A stretch of DNA of 6,561 bases from an uncultured Christensenella sp. (GTDB lineage: Bacteria > Bacillota > Clostridia > Christensenellales > UBA1242), in contig CASFMG010000029.1 of the NCBI GenBank assembly GCA_949295755.1, forward strand, positions 1 through 6,561, given 5' to 3'. The notes below the pieces were generated by a model. It worked only from the letters and a program-made list of their open reading frames with translations. It was not told the DNA's origin and made no database searches. Each line of letters starts with the position of its first letter. Position 1 is the first letter of the stretch. Below are positions 1 through 5,407 of the stretch, piece after piece. The position numbers and the translations under genes are program-made.

Positions 1-102
1 AACCTTCGCATTTACGGTCACAAATTTTCTTTCTAGTGACCACACGCAAACTCCACTTCGCTTAGAGTTTGGTCACTACTCTCGTGCGAAGTCTGTCTTC
101 GC
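1..102. repeat. Nested inverted-repeat element, non-coding
   Basis: The stretch is more GC-rich than its surroundings and full of palindromic words. TAGTGACC (34-41) pairs with GGTCACTA (71-78), and inside it AAACTC (48-53) pairs with GAGTTT (65-70), leaving a 6-nt bulge at 42-47 and an 11-nt loop at 54-64. Competing pairings exist: GGTCAC (16-21) with GTGACC (36-41), and CTTCGCA (4-10) with TGCGAAG (85-91). CTTCGC occurs at 4-9, 56-61 and 97-102, with its complement GCGAAG at 86-91. The 86-91/97-102 hairpin has a 5-nt loop and is followed by TTTT, which would resemble a weak plus-strand terminator. It could be a dispersed intergenic repeat, a MITE-like remnant or a structured RNA. The element may continue past the left edge. 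Confidence 0.6.
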
Positions 103-148
103 TTTTAAGCAGTAACTTTTTATCTTTTTTGTTGACCTTTTGGCTCAT
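62..148 (-). CDS. Possible 28-aa basic small ORF (doubtful)
   Basis: An ATG at 146-148 is preceded by AAGG with a 4-nt spacer (153-156) and opens a 28-codon frame ending in TAA at 62-64. The product would be very basic, with a lysine-rich first half (VNKKDKK) and an Arg/Val-rich end (RTRVVTKL). Its second half runs directly through the inverted-repeat element, and reading on past the stop gives a related stretch (SLRVVTRK), so the coding look may be a by-product of the repeat. It lies 40 nt downstream of the tRNA-Gln(TTG) gene. I recognise no family. The Shine-Dalgarno match is the only positive support. Confidence 0.18.
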   Translation of the reverse strand: MSQKVNKKDKKLLLKSEDRLRTRVVTKL

Positions 149-167
149 TTTGCCTTAGGTAATCGAA

Positions 168-186
168 TCAATCTAAAACAGATTGA
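168..186 (-). other. Hairpin just downstream of tRNA-Gln(TTG)
   Basis: TCAATCT (168-174) and AGATTGA (180-186) form a perfect 7-bp stem with a 5-nt loop. On the minus strand it begins one base after the encoded CCA of the tRNA. No U-run follows directly, so it is not a standard intrinsic terminator. It could aid 3' processing or act as a weak terminator for the tRNA transcript. Confidence 0.35.
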
Positions 187-187
187 A

Positions 188-262
188 TGGCTGGGGTGGC
201 AGGATTTGAACCTACGCATGCGAGAGTCAAAGTCTCGTGCCTTACCACTTGGCTACACCCCA
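188..262 (-). tRNA. tRNA-Gln (anticodon TTG)
   Basis: Read on the minus strand this is a full 72-nt cloverleaf plus encoded CCA (188-190). The acceptor arm TGGGGTG (256-262) pairs with CACCCCA (192-198), and the discriminator base is G. The D stem is GCC/GGC. The anticodon stem CGAGA/TCTCG encloses the loop CTTTGAC with anticodon TTG (228-230 on the plus strand). The T loop is TTCAAAT. Anticodon UUG reads CAA, and by wobble CAG. The first pair is U1-A72, the identity element by which GatCAB recognises Glu-tRNA(Gln) in bacteria that lack GlnRS, so this organism probably makes Gln-tRNA by transamidation (inference). The gene has a near-consensus promoter of its own. Confidence 0.97.
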
Positions 263-274
263 ATACGCCTATAC

Positions 275-303
275 ATTATATATAATATAATTTAAAATGT
301 AAA
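275..303 (-). promoter_or_regulatory. Sigma-A-type promoter for tRNA-Gln(TTG)
   Basis: On the minus strand TTTACA (298-303) and a perfect TATAAT (275-280) are separated by exactly 17 nt. Transcription would begin near position 268, about 5 nt before the mature tRNA end at 262. This arrangement is typical of a strong, dedicated tRNA promoter. A GGCG stretch, a possible GC-rich discriminator, lies between the -10 box and the tRNA. Confidence 0.82.
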
Positions 304-357
304 GACTTTTTTGATTTTTTTTACAAAATTTTTAAATAAAATTTTTTGTTAAAATTT

Positions 358-432
358 TGGCTGGGGTGGTAGGATTTGAACCCACGAATGTTGGAGTCAG
401 AGTCCAATGCCTTACCCCTTGGCGACACCCCA
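358..432 (-). tRNA. tRNA-Gln (anticodon CTG)
   Basis: A second complete glutamine tRNA of 72 nt with encoded CCA (358-360). Its acceptor arm (TGGGGTG/CACCCCA), G discriminator and T loop (TTCAAAT) are identical to those of the TTG tRNA. The anticodon stem differs (TTGGA/TCCAA) and holds the loop CTCTGAC, giving anticodon CTG (398-400 on the plus strand), which reads only CAG. U1-A72 is again present. The D and T arms differ from the neighbour at only a few bases, so the pair probably arose by duplication followed by a change in the anticodon arm. It lies 67 nt downstream of the ttcA stop codon and 95 nt upstream of the other tRNA. Confidence 0.97.
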
Positions 433-435
433 TCA

Positions 436-457
436 AAGAATGTAATAAAACATTCTT
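436..457 (-). other. Hairpin between ttcA and tRNA-Gln(CTG)
   Basis: AAGAATGT (436-443) and ACATTCTT (450-457) make a perfect 8-bp stem with a 6-nt loop. On the minus strand the stem ends 3 nt before the mature 5' end of the tRNA. No U-run follows, so it is not a good terminator for ttcA. It may sit in the tRNA leader, where it could affect RNase P processing, or attenuate read-through from ttcA. Confidence 0.4.
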
Positions 458-461
458 AAAA

Positions 462-490
462 AGATTAGCAAAACACATTATATTTGTCAA
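462..490 (-). promoter_or_regulatory. Probable promoter for tRNA-Gln(CTG)
   Basis: A perfect -35 box TTGACA (485-490) is followed after 17 nt by TAATCT (462-467). The -10 hexamer itself is poor, but it is preceded by TGC, giving an extended -10 (TGnTAATCT). The -35 box starts 10 nt after the ttcA stop codon. Transcription would start near 455, inside the hairpin region, and the tRNA could also be reached by read-through from ttcA. Confidence 0.55.
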
Positions 491-499
491 TCTAATATC

Positions 500-1315
500 T
501 TAATATTCATCTAAAAAAGTTTTCTTTTCGCCATCTTTAACATAACCTATTATTGTCTTTAAATTAACTTTTTGAATGCTATTAAAAATATTCATATCTA
601 CTGCTGGATTGTTTTGTTTTAATGTTGCAATAAGTTTTTTTATTTCATTACGTTTCCCACTTATCTCTCCTTTTCTTATTCCGTCAGTAAGTTTGCAAGC
701 ACATTGTAAAAATTTTAGTTCGTTATAATTTGCCCAATGAATGATGTCTTCTTCTCTAACTAAATACAGTGGTCTTATTAGTTCCATACCTATATGGTTT
801 GTACTTTTTAGTTTTGGCATCATTGTTTTATATTCTGCACCATAAAACATACTTAAAAGTATTGTTTCTATTGCATCATCAAAATGATGACCAAGTGCTA
901 TTTTATTACAACCAAGGCTCTTTGCATATTCATATAAATATCCCCTTCTCATTCGTGCACACAAATAACAAGGCGTTTCTTTTATATTTGATACAATATC
1001 AAAAATTTTAGTTTCAAACAATTTAATAGGAATGTTTAAGTTTTTTGCATTTTCTTCTATCAAATTTCTATTTTCTTTTTTATATCCGGGGTCCATACAA
1101 ATAAATTCCAGTTCAAAATCTATATTCCAATGTGCTTTTAAAAGTTGCATACACTTTGCCATAAGCATACTATCTTTCCCACCAGAAATGCAAACTGCTA
1201 TTTTATCATTTGACTGTATTAGTTGATACCTATCTATTGAATTTATAAACCTTTTCCAAATTGTTTTTTTAAACTTTTTTGTGATGCTATGCTCTACTTC
1301 TTTATATTTTTCCAT
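500..1315 (-). CDS. ttcA: TtcA-type tRNA 2-thiocytidine synthetase
   Basis: This is a PP-loop ATPase of 271 aa, best matched to TtcA, which makes 2-thiocytidine at C32 of tRNA using ATP and a sulfur donor. Visible features are the PP-loop SGGKDS (residues 44-49), the family motif PCYLCARMRRG with a CxxC pair (C116, C119), LGHHFDDAIET (141-151), and a late Cys pair (C205, C207). Known TtcA holds a [4Fe-4S] cluster with three cysteines, so C116, C119 and one of C205/C207 are the likely ligands. It is shorter than E. coli TtcA (about 310 aa). The start ATG overlaps the tcdA stop as TAATG and is preceded by GGAG inside the end of tcdA, which points to translational coupling. TilS and TtuA are less likely because of the CxxC context. 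No clear terminator follows. Confidence 0.87.
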   Translation of the reverse strand: MEKYKEVEHSITKKFKKTIWKRFINSIDRYQLIQSNDKIAVCISGGKDSMLMAKCMQLLKAHWNIDFELEFICMDPGYKKENRNLIEENAKNLNIPIKLFETKIFDIVSNIKETPCYLCARMRRGYLYEYAKSLGCNKIALGHHFDDAIETILLSMFYGAEYKTMMPKLKSTNHIGMELIRPLYLVREEDIIHWANYNELKFLQCACKLTDGIRKGEISGKRNEIKKLIATLKQNNPAVDMNIFNSIQKVNLKTIIGYVKDGEKKTFLDEY

Positions 1316-1995
1316 TATAAATCTCCAAGTTTTGTTATTACATAATTTGCAATAAGTAATCCCGCTATTGCAGGAATAAACATAATGCTCGCAATGTCTT
1401 TAGTTTTTGTTTCTTTTGGCTTTTCAGTTGAATATAAAACCGGTACACCTTTTATATTCTTATCTTTTAATTTTTTTCTAATAATTTTCGCAAGTGGACA
1501 CATTTGTGTTTTACTAATATCGCTTATTTTTAATTGATAAGGGTCAAGTTTTTTACCTGTTCCCATACAAGATATAACATTAACATTATTTCTTTTTGCA
1601 TTTTCTATAATCAATAGTTTTGAAGAAACCATATCAATAGCATCTACAACAAAATCATATTTTGCAAAATCAATTAAATTTATGTTTGTATCATTTACAC
1701 ATATGTCCAAACATTCAACTATTGCTTCTTGGTTTATAGATTGTATCCTTTCTTTCATTATATCTACTTTTTTATTTCCAATAGTTTTATTTGTTGCAAT
1801 TATTTGTCTATTTAAATTAGATTTTGCAACACTATCAAAATCAACGAGCAAGAACTCTCCTACTCCACATCTCGCCAAGCCTTCACAAACATAACCACCA
1901 ACACCACCTATACCAAAAATTGCCACTTTTTTTGTGCCAAATAGTGCGACCTTATCTTTACCTATTAAATTTTCTAACCTTACAAATTCTTCCAT
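1315..1995 (-). CDS. tcdA: tRNA threonylcarbamoyladenosine dehydratase TcdA
   Basis: This is a 226-aa E1-like (ThiF/MoeB superfamily) enzyme that uses ATP to cyclise t6A37 to ct6A37 in tRNAs reading ANN codons. The ATP-binding loop GIGGVGG lies at residues 28-34. It is followed by the acidic pair in LLVDFD (D52, D54) and the NLNRQ signature (60-64). Further on come VDAID and the TcdA-specific blocks CMGTGKKLDP and MCPLAKIIRKKL, which separate it from ThiF and MoeB. It is somewhat shorter than typical family members (roughly 250-270 aa), mostly at the C-terminus. The final hydrophobic stretch (IMFIPAIAGLLIANYVI) is usual for the family. AAAGG (2001-2005) precedes the ATG at a 5-nt spacing. It shares a transcript with ttcA, both acting on tRNA anticodon loops. 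Confidence 0.92.
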   Translation of the reverse strand: MEEFVRLENLIGKDKVALFGTKKVAIFGIGGVGGYVCEGLARCGVGEFLLVDFDSVAKSNLNRQIIATNKTIGNKKVDIMKERIQSINQEAIVECLDICVNDTNINLIDFAKYDFVVDAIDMVSSKLLIIENAKRNNVNVISCMGTGKKLDPYQLKISDISKTQMCPLAKIIRKKLKDKNIKGVPVLYSTEKPKETKTKDIASIMFIPAIAGLLIANYVITKLGDL

Positions 1996-2015
1996 ATTAA
2001 CCTTTATTGTGAATA

Positions 2016-2046
2016 ATTATACATTTTTATGTATATATATTACCAA
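2016..2046 (-). promoter_or_regulatory. Weak candidate promoter for tcdA-ttcA
   Basis: A perfect TATAAT (2016-2021) lies 20 nt upstream of the tcdA ATG, with TTGGTA (2041-2046) as the nearest -35-like hexamer at a long 19-nt spacing. A 7-bp AT-only hairpin (TATACAT 2018-2024 with ATGTATA 2029-2035, loop TTTT) overlaps it. The gap between the 34-codon ORF and tcdA is only 44 nt, so read-through from rlmD is equally possible. Confidence 0.3.
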
Positions 2047-2144
2047 TCTTCCTTAAATCCTTTTGTGTGGTCTTTAATATCATCATAAAAAGAATAATAT
2101 TGTTGTTTTAATTTTTCATTTTGTTTTCTAGTTTTTGTTTTCAT
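2040..2144 (-). CDS. Small 34-aa hypothetical protein overlapping the rlmD end
   Basis: This 34-codon frame starts with ATG at 2142-2144 and ends with TAA at 2040-2042. It overlaps the last 17 nt of rlmD in another frame. GGAG lies four bases before the ATG, inside the rlmD coding sequence, which suggests translational coupling. The predicted peptide is highly charged and soluble: a basic, Gln-rich first half (KTKTRKQNEK, KQQYY) and an acidic aromatic second half (FYDDIKDH, FKEDW). There is no signal or membrane segment and no Cys. I recognise no family. The gene fills nearly all of the gap between rlmD and tcdA, uses normal codons for its neighbours, and ends in Trp directly before the stop. 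A real small gene is likely but unproven. Confidence 0.55.
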   Translation of the reverse strand: MKTKTRKQNEKLKQQYYSFYDDIKDHTKGFKEDW

Positions 2145-3444
2145 TTTTCTCCAAAACAACCAAAGTTTCTATGTTACTAGTATTCGGAAACATATCATAT
2201 GGTTGTATAAATTTTATTTTATAATAGTTTTCGTTTAATAAAATTTTTAAATCCCGTGCAAGAGTATTTGATGCACAAGATAGATAAATAATTTTAGTAG
2301 GATTTTTTTTGATTATATTTATTAAAATGTCAGTACTTGCTCCCTTTCTTGGTGGGTCAATGATAATGCAATCAATCTTCTCCTTAATTGTTGGCAAGAG
2401 AGTTTGCACATCTCCACACAAAACACTCACATTATTCACATTGTTTAATTTTAAAATATTTTTTGCATCATTGCACGCATCTTGAACAATTTCAATAGCA
2501 TAAACTTTTTTTGTTCTTTTAGCAAGCATAGAAGTTAAAACACCTCTTCCAGAATATAAATCTACCACTATATTACCTTCAACATTTTTCAATATATCAT
2601 TATAAATTAAAGATTTTATATAATTGTTTATTTGCAAAAAACTGTAACTACTAACAAAAGATTTAACGTTTTCTTCACAAATTTCAATTTGTTTTAACCC
2701 ATAAATATTTTTTAATTTTTCTCCATAAATGAGAAAATTATTTGAAGTATTTAAACTTATATAAACACCATATTTAATTTTTAATAAATTTAATCGCACA
2801 AAAAGATGTTCAATATTGGGCAAATTTATTTCTGTTGAAACTATTGTAATTAAGAGTTTTTTGTCAACGCATTTTAAATCTACAAGTTTTATTGTTCCTT
2901 TTTTTGTTTGTTTATTAAAACCATATATTTGGTTATCAAAAAAATATGAATTAAATATATCAATACATTTATTTATCGTTTCATCAGCCAAGAAACACTT
3001 TTTAATAACAACAAAATCATTAGTGCGTTGCTGGAAAAACCCTAATTGACCTTTTTCATTTACGTGAAAAGAAATATGATTTCTATAATAAAATTGTTTA
3101 TCGCTCGCAATAACATCATTTATATCATAATTAAAACCTGCAAATTTTGATAAATTATTTTTTACAATTTCTTTTTTAATTTTTAATTGTTCGTCATATT
3201 TAATGTGTTGGAGATTGCAACCTCCACACAAATAATAATACGGACAAATTGGTTCTGTTCTGTTTTGGCTTTTTGTTATTACATTATTTAATTTTGCATA
3301 GAAATATGATTTATTGTTTTTAACCATTTCTACATCAACAATTTCATCTTTTAAGGCAAATGGAATAAAAACAACTTTATTGTCTAAAAGTGCAATGCCT
3401 TCACCATTTATTCCATACCTTACAATTTGCAAATTTTTAATCAT
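2128..3444 (-). CDS. rlmD: 23S rRNA (uracil-C5)-methyltransferase, RlmD/RlmCD family
   Basis: This is a 438-aa SAM-dependent m5U methyltransferase of the TrmA/RlmC/RlmD family. An N-terminal TRAM-like domain (about residues 1-58) is followed by [4Fe-4S] cysteines C67, C73, C76 and C150 within CPYYYLCGGCNLQH and KKCF. The Rossmann SAM motif is DLYSGRG (295-301), and DPPRKG lies at 363-368. The nucleophile is C390 in YLSCASNTLARD, and the proposed base is E426 in the closing motif (MFPNTSNIET). All catalytic parts are intact. In Firmicutes one such enzyme (RlmCD) can methylate both U747 and U1939, so the exact target is inferred. The frame is open to an ATG at 3483, adding 13 hydrophobic residues. 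I chose 3444 because the TRAM domain should begin there. Neither ATG has a Shine-Dalgarno. Confidence 0.88.
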   Translation of the reverse strand: MIKNLQIVRYGINGEGIALLDNKVVFIPFALKDEIVDVEMVKNNKSYFYAKLNNVITKSQNRTEPICPYYYLCGGCNLQHIKYDEQLKIKKEIVKNNLSKFAGFNYDINDVIASDKQFYYRNHISFHVNEKGQLGFFQQRTNDFVVIKKCFLADETINKCIDIFNSYFFDNQIYGFNKQTKKGTIKLVDLKCVDKKLLITIVSTEINLPNIEHLFVRLNLLKIKYGVYISLNTSNNFLIYGEKLKNIYGLKQIEICEENVKSFVSSYSFLQINNYIKSLIYNDILKNVEGNIVVDLYSGRGVLTSMLAKRTKKVYAIEIVQDACNDAKNILKLNNVNNVSVLCGDVQTLLPTIKEKIDCIIIDPPRKGASTDILINIIKKNPTKIIYLSCASNTLARDLKILLNENYYKIKFIQPYDMFPNTSNIETLVVLEKNENKN

Positions 3445-3498
3445 ATTTGTAATATAACACAAAAACAAAAACATATAAAACATTTTTATTTCACATTT

Positions 3499-3529
3499 AA
3501 AAAACCATACAATATAAGTATGGTTTTTT
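3499..3529 (-). terminator. Intrinsic terminator of the signal peptidase gene
   Basis: AAAAAACCATAC (3499-3510) and GTATGGTTTTTT (3518-3529) form a perfect 12-bp stem with a 7-nt loop, starting 3 nt after the signal peptidase stop. The minus-strand copy ends in six T residues. Its symmetry means it could also work on the plus strand. It separates the upstream gene from rlmD. Confidence 0.88.
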
Positions 3530-3532
3530 ACA

Positions 3533-4624
3533 TTATTTTTTAGGTGGAGTGGATAAATTTTGTTGATTATTATTGATTTTTGGAGAAATTTTATCAGGTG
3601 TTTTTGGTATCACATTTGTAGGTTGATCACTTACTTTTTTATCAGATTTTAATTTGTTGTTTGTATCCGTCTTTTTAGGTGGAAGTGTCTCTTTAATTTC
3701 TTTTTCTGTTAATTTTTCTTTTTCGTGATTTAAATTTAAAGAATTATTTTGCTCTTTTGTTTTATTCTCTAAATCTTTTACCAAATCCTCTTTTTTCTTG
3801 TTTTTAGAATTTTCCAAAACTTTTTCTTTATCCACACTTTCATTTTGCATAACTTCATTGATCTTTCTAGTTTTATCATCTATTTTTTGTTGTTCAAGCA
3901 ATTTATCTTCTTTATATTTTTTTATCTCATTTATTACATTGATAACTAAAATAGCAGTAAGCGCTACACAAGGAATTATTATTAAAATTATTATGCCTAC
4001 TGTACTAGTGCAAAAACTAAAAAAGTTACCAACAACGCTATTATCGCTGCTAAGTATACCAACAACATAATCTTCCATTATCCAATGTTCATCAGCCACA
4101 TTATTATTTGCATCACCCATTGTTTGAAAAAATAACTTACCATAATTTTCATCGTCTGGATTAGATGGAGTTGATATATTTGCAATTCTATGCAAAATAA
4201 CTTTTGAATATGAAGCGACTTTCTTTTGTGCTTCTGTTGCACCAGAGCCTAAAAATTCGCCCAAATTAATTTGCAAATTATAAGTTTGTTTTCCCATATT
4301 ATCCACAAGGTCACCCGTATCAACACTAGGGTCCATATAATCGTAAAATGCAATAACATCACCAATTTTAAGTGTGTTAGTATCAATCTTTTTTACCATT
4401 ACTACTTGTCCTTCGTGATAGTTTGGTTCCATACTTCCACTAAGTATCTTAACAGCAGAATAACCAAAAAGAGATGGAACTTCGTTATTTATTTTTGCTT
4501 TAAACATCAAAATAGATGCAATCAAAACAATCACAAAAAAAGGAATAAATAAAACATCGCCTAAAATTCGAAAGGTTTTTCTAAATTTTTCACGTTCAGT
4601 CTTAACTTCTTTTTGTTCTGCCAT
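3533..4624 (-). CDS. sipW: Signal peptidase I, SipW/archaeal (S26B) type, long C-terminal tail
   Basis: This is a 363-aa membrane serine protease that cleaves signal peptides from exported proteins. A first membrane segment (about residues 24-41) is followed by the catalytic motif SGSMEP (62-67, Ser64) and GDVIAFY (88-94). H145 in VILHRI takes the place of the bacterial catalytic lysine, which marks the SipW/ER/archaeal subgroup. GDANN (170-174, D171) and D178 supply the acidic residues. A second membrane segment lies at about 208-231. The remaining 132 residues form a hydrophilic tail rich in Lys, Glu, Asn and, near the end, Pro (TPPKK), predicted to be cytosolic. SipW-type enzymes are usually about 170-200 aa, so this tail is an addition. 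GGAGG (4629-4633) lies 4 nt before the ATG. The gene has its own promoter and terminator. No obvious TasA-like substrate gene is in the window. Confidence 0.9.
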   Translation of the reverse strand: MAEQKEVKTEREKFRKTFRILGDVLFIPFFVIVLIASILMFKAKINNEVPSLFGYSAVKILSGSMEPNYHEGQVVMVKKIDTNTLKIGDVIAFYDYMDPSVDTGDLVDNMGKQTYNLQINLGEFLGSGATEAQKKVASYSKVILHRIANISTPSNPDDENYGKLFFQTMGDANNNVADEHWIMEDYVVGILSSDNSVVGNFFSFCTSTVGIIILIIIPCVALTAILVINVINEIKKYKEDKLLEQQKIDDKTRKINEVMQNESVDKEKVLENSKNKKKEDLVKDLENKTKEQNNSLNLNHEKEKLTEKEIKETLPPKKTDTNNKLKSDKKVSDQPTNVIPKTPDKISPKINNNQQNLSTPPKK

Positions 4625-4669
4625 ACAACCTCCATTTTAACAATAAAACTATTTACACATTTCAAAGGT

Positions 4670-4698
4670 ATTATAACACTAACTTTAATATGTGTCTA
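4670..4698 (-). promoter_or_regulatory. Sigma-A-type promoter of the signal peptidase gene
   Basis: TAGACA (4693-4698) and a perfect TATAAT (4670-4675) are separated by exactly 17 nt on the minus strand. Transcription would begin near 4663, giving a leader of about 39 nt that contains the GGAGG ribosome binding site. It lies just downstream of the terminator of the preceding unit, which supports a separate transcript. Confidence 0.75.
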
Positions 4699-4724
4699 TT
4701 AAAATGAAGTTAAACAAAAATTAT

Positions 4725-4752
4725 AAAAAAAGCATATCAATAGATATGCTTT
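4725..4752 (-). terminator. Intrinsic terminator of the pdaB-SSB unit
   Basis: AAAGCATATC (4729-4738) and GATATGCTTT (4743-4752) form a perfect 10-bp stem with a 4-nt loop (AATA on the plus strand). On the minus strand it is followed by a run of seven T residues, the first three paired. The stem starts inside the TAA stop codon of the SSB gene, so the gene and terminator are packed with no spacer. Confidence 0.88.
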
Positions 4753-5395
4753 AAGATAACATTTCGTCTTCTTCAATACTAATTTCGTCATCACTTATTT
4801 TATTGATGGACACTTCATATGCTGTTCTTGTTATTATTTCACCATTTTCTAATTTTTTTTGATATTCTCTTGATTGTATTCTACCAACAAGGTTCACTTT
4901 TTTACCAATTTCCAAATTTTTAACAAATCTTGCATTCCTTCCCCAAGCAATACAAGGCAAATAGTCTGATTTGTTATATGCTCTGTTTACTGCAATTAAA
5001 ACATCGCATATTTCTCTTTTAAATGGTGTTGTTCTATATGTTGGTTCTTTACAAATAAAGCCCGTTATTTCTATTATGTTTGGATTCATTGTTTCATTGT
5101 ATTCAATAACTTCTCTAACAAATACAGTAAGCATAAGTTTACTTTTTCCATCTTCAACTTTGTTGTAACTTCTAAATTGACCTTTAATTGCCAAGGTTGT
5201 TCCAACTACCATTTCTTTTGTTAAAAGTTTGTCTGAAATTGTTATTGGAATTAAATCATCTTGATTTGACAATCTTTTAACACTTAGTTGAATTTCGTAA
5301 AATGCTTCTCCAAAACTTTCGTGACTAAACTGTGGCTGTGTTTTTATTGTTCCACACAAAAACACTTTGTTGTTTGATAATAATTCGTATTTCAT
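4751..5395 (-). CDS. Tandem OB-fold single-stranded DNA-binding protein
   Basis: This 214-aa protein looks like a duplicated SSB/PriB-like OB fold. The first unit (about residues 1-100) contains VFLCGTI near the start and GTTLAIKGQFRSYN. The second (about 104-200) contains ITGFICKEPTYRTTPF, LIAVNRAYN, LPCIAWGRNARF and VGRIQSREYQKK, a block typical of SSB beta strands with aromatic and basic ssDNA-contacting residues. Clostridial genomes carry similar proteins annotated as SSB. The C-terminus is acidic (DDEISIEEDEM) but lacks the DDDIPF-type tip that housekeeping SSBs use to recruit partners. It may therefore be an accessory SSB rather than the replication one. TAAGGAG, built from the pdaB stop codon, is its ribosome binding site, and the two genes are 12 nt apart. 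Confidence 0.8.
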   Translation of the reverse strand: MKYELLSNNKVFLCGTIKTQPQFSHESFGEAFYEIQLSVKRLSNQDDLIPITISDKLLTKEMVVGTTLAIKGQFRSYNKVEDGKSKLMLTVFVREVIEYNETMNPNIIEITGFICKEPTYRTTPFKREICDVLIAVNRAYNKSDYLPCIAWGRNARFVKNLEIGKKVNLVGRIQSREYQKKLENGEIITRTAYEVSINKISDDEISIEEDEMLS

Positions 5396-5407
5396 AAATT
5401 TTTCTCC

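Noticed and set aside
1..102. A CRISPR array or integron attC site.
   Set aside because: The repeats are short, unevenly spaced and inverted, with no regular spacers, no cas or integrase gene and no recognised attC boxes.
304..357. Self-complementary A/T runs between the two tRNA genes as a terminator.
   Set aside because: The pairing needs bulges, is only A-T, and is followed by A rather than T on the minus strand. It is explained by base composition.
436..457. A terminator for ttcA.
   Set aside because: The stem is good but no U-run follows on the minus strand, so it was listed only as a hairpin.
769..1226. Plus-strand open frames inside ttcA.
   Set aside because: They lie antisense to a gene with intact catalytic motifs, are Phe/Leu-rich as complements of Lys/Glu-rich coding DNA, and match no family. 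The same holds for plus-strand frames in tcdA, rlmD, the signal peptidase and the SSB gene.
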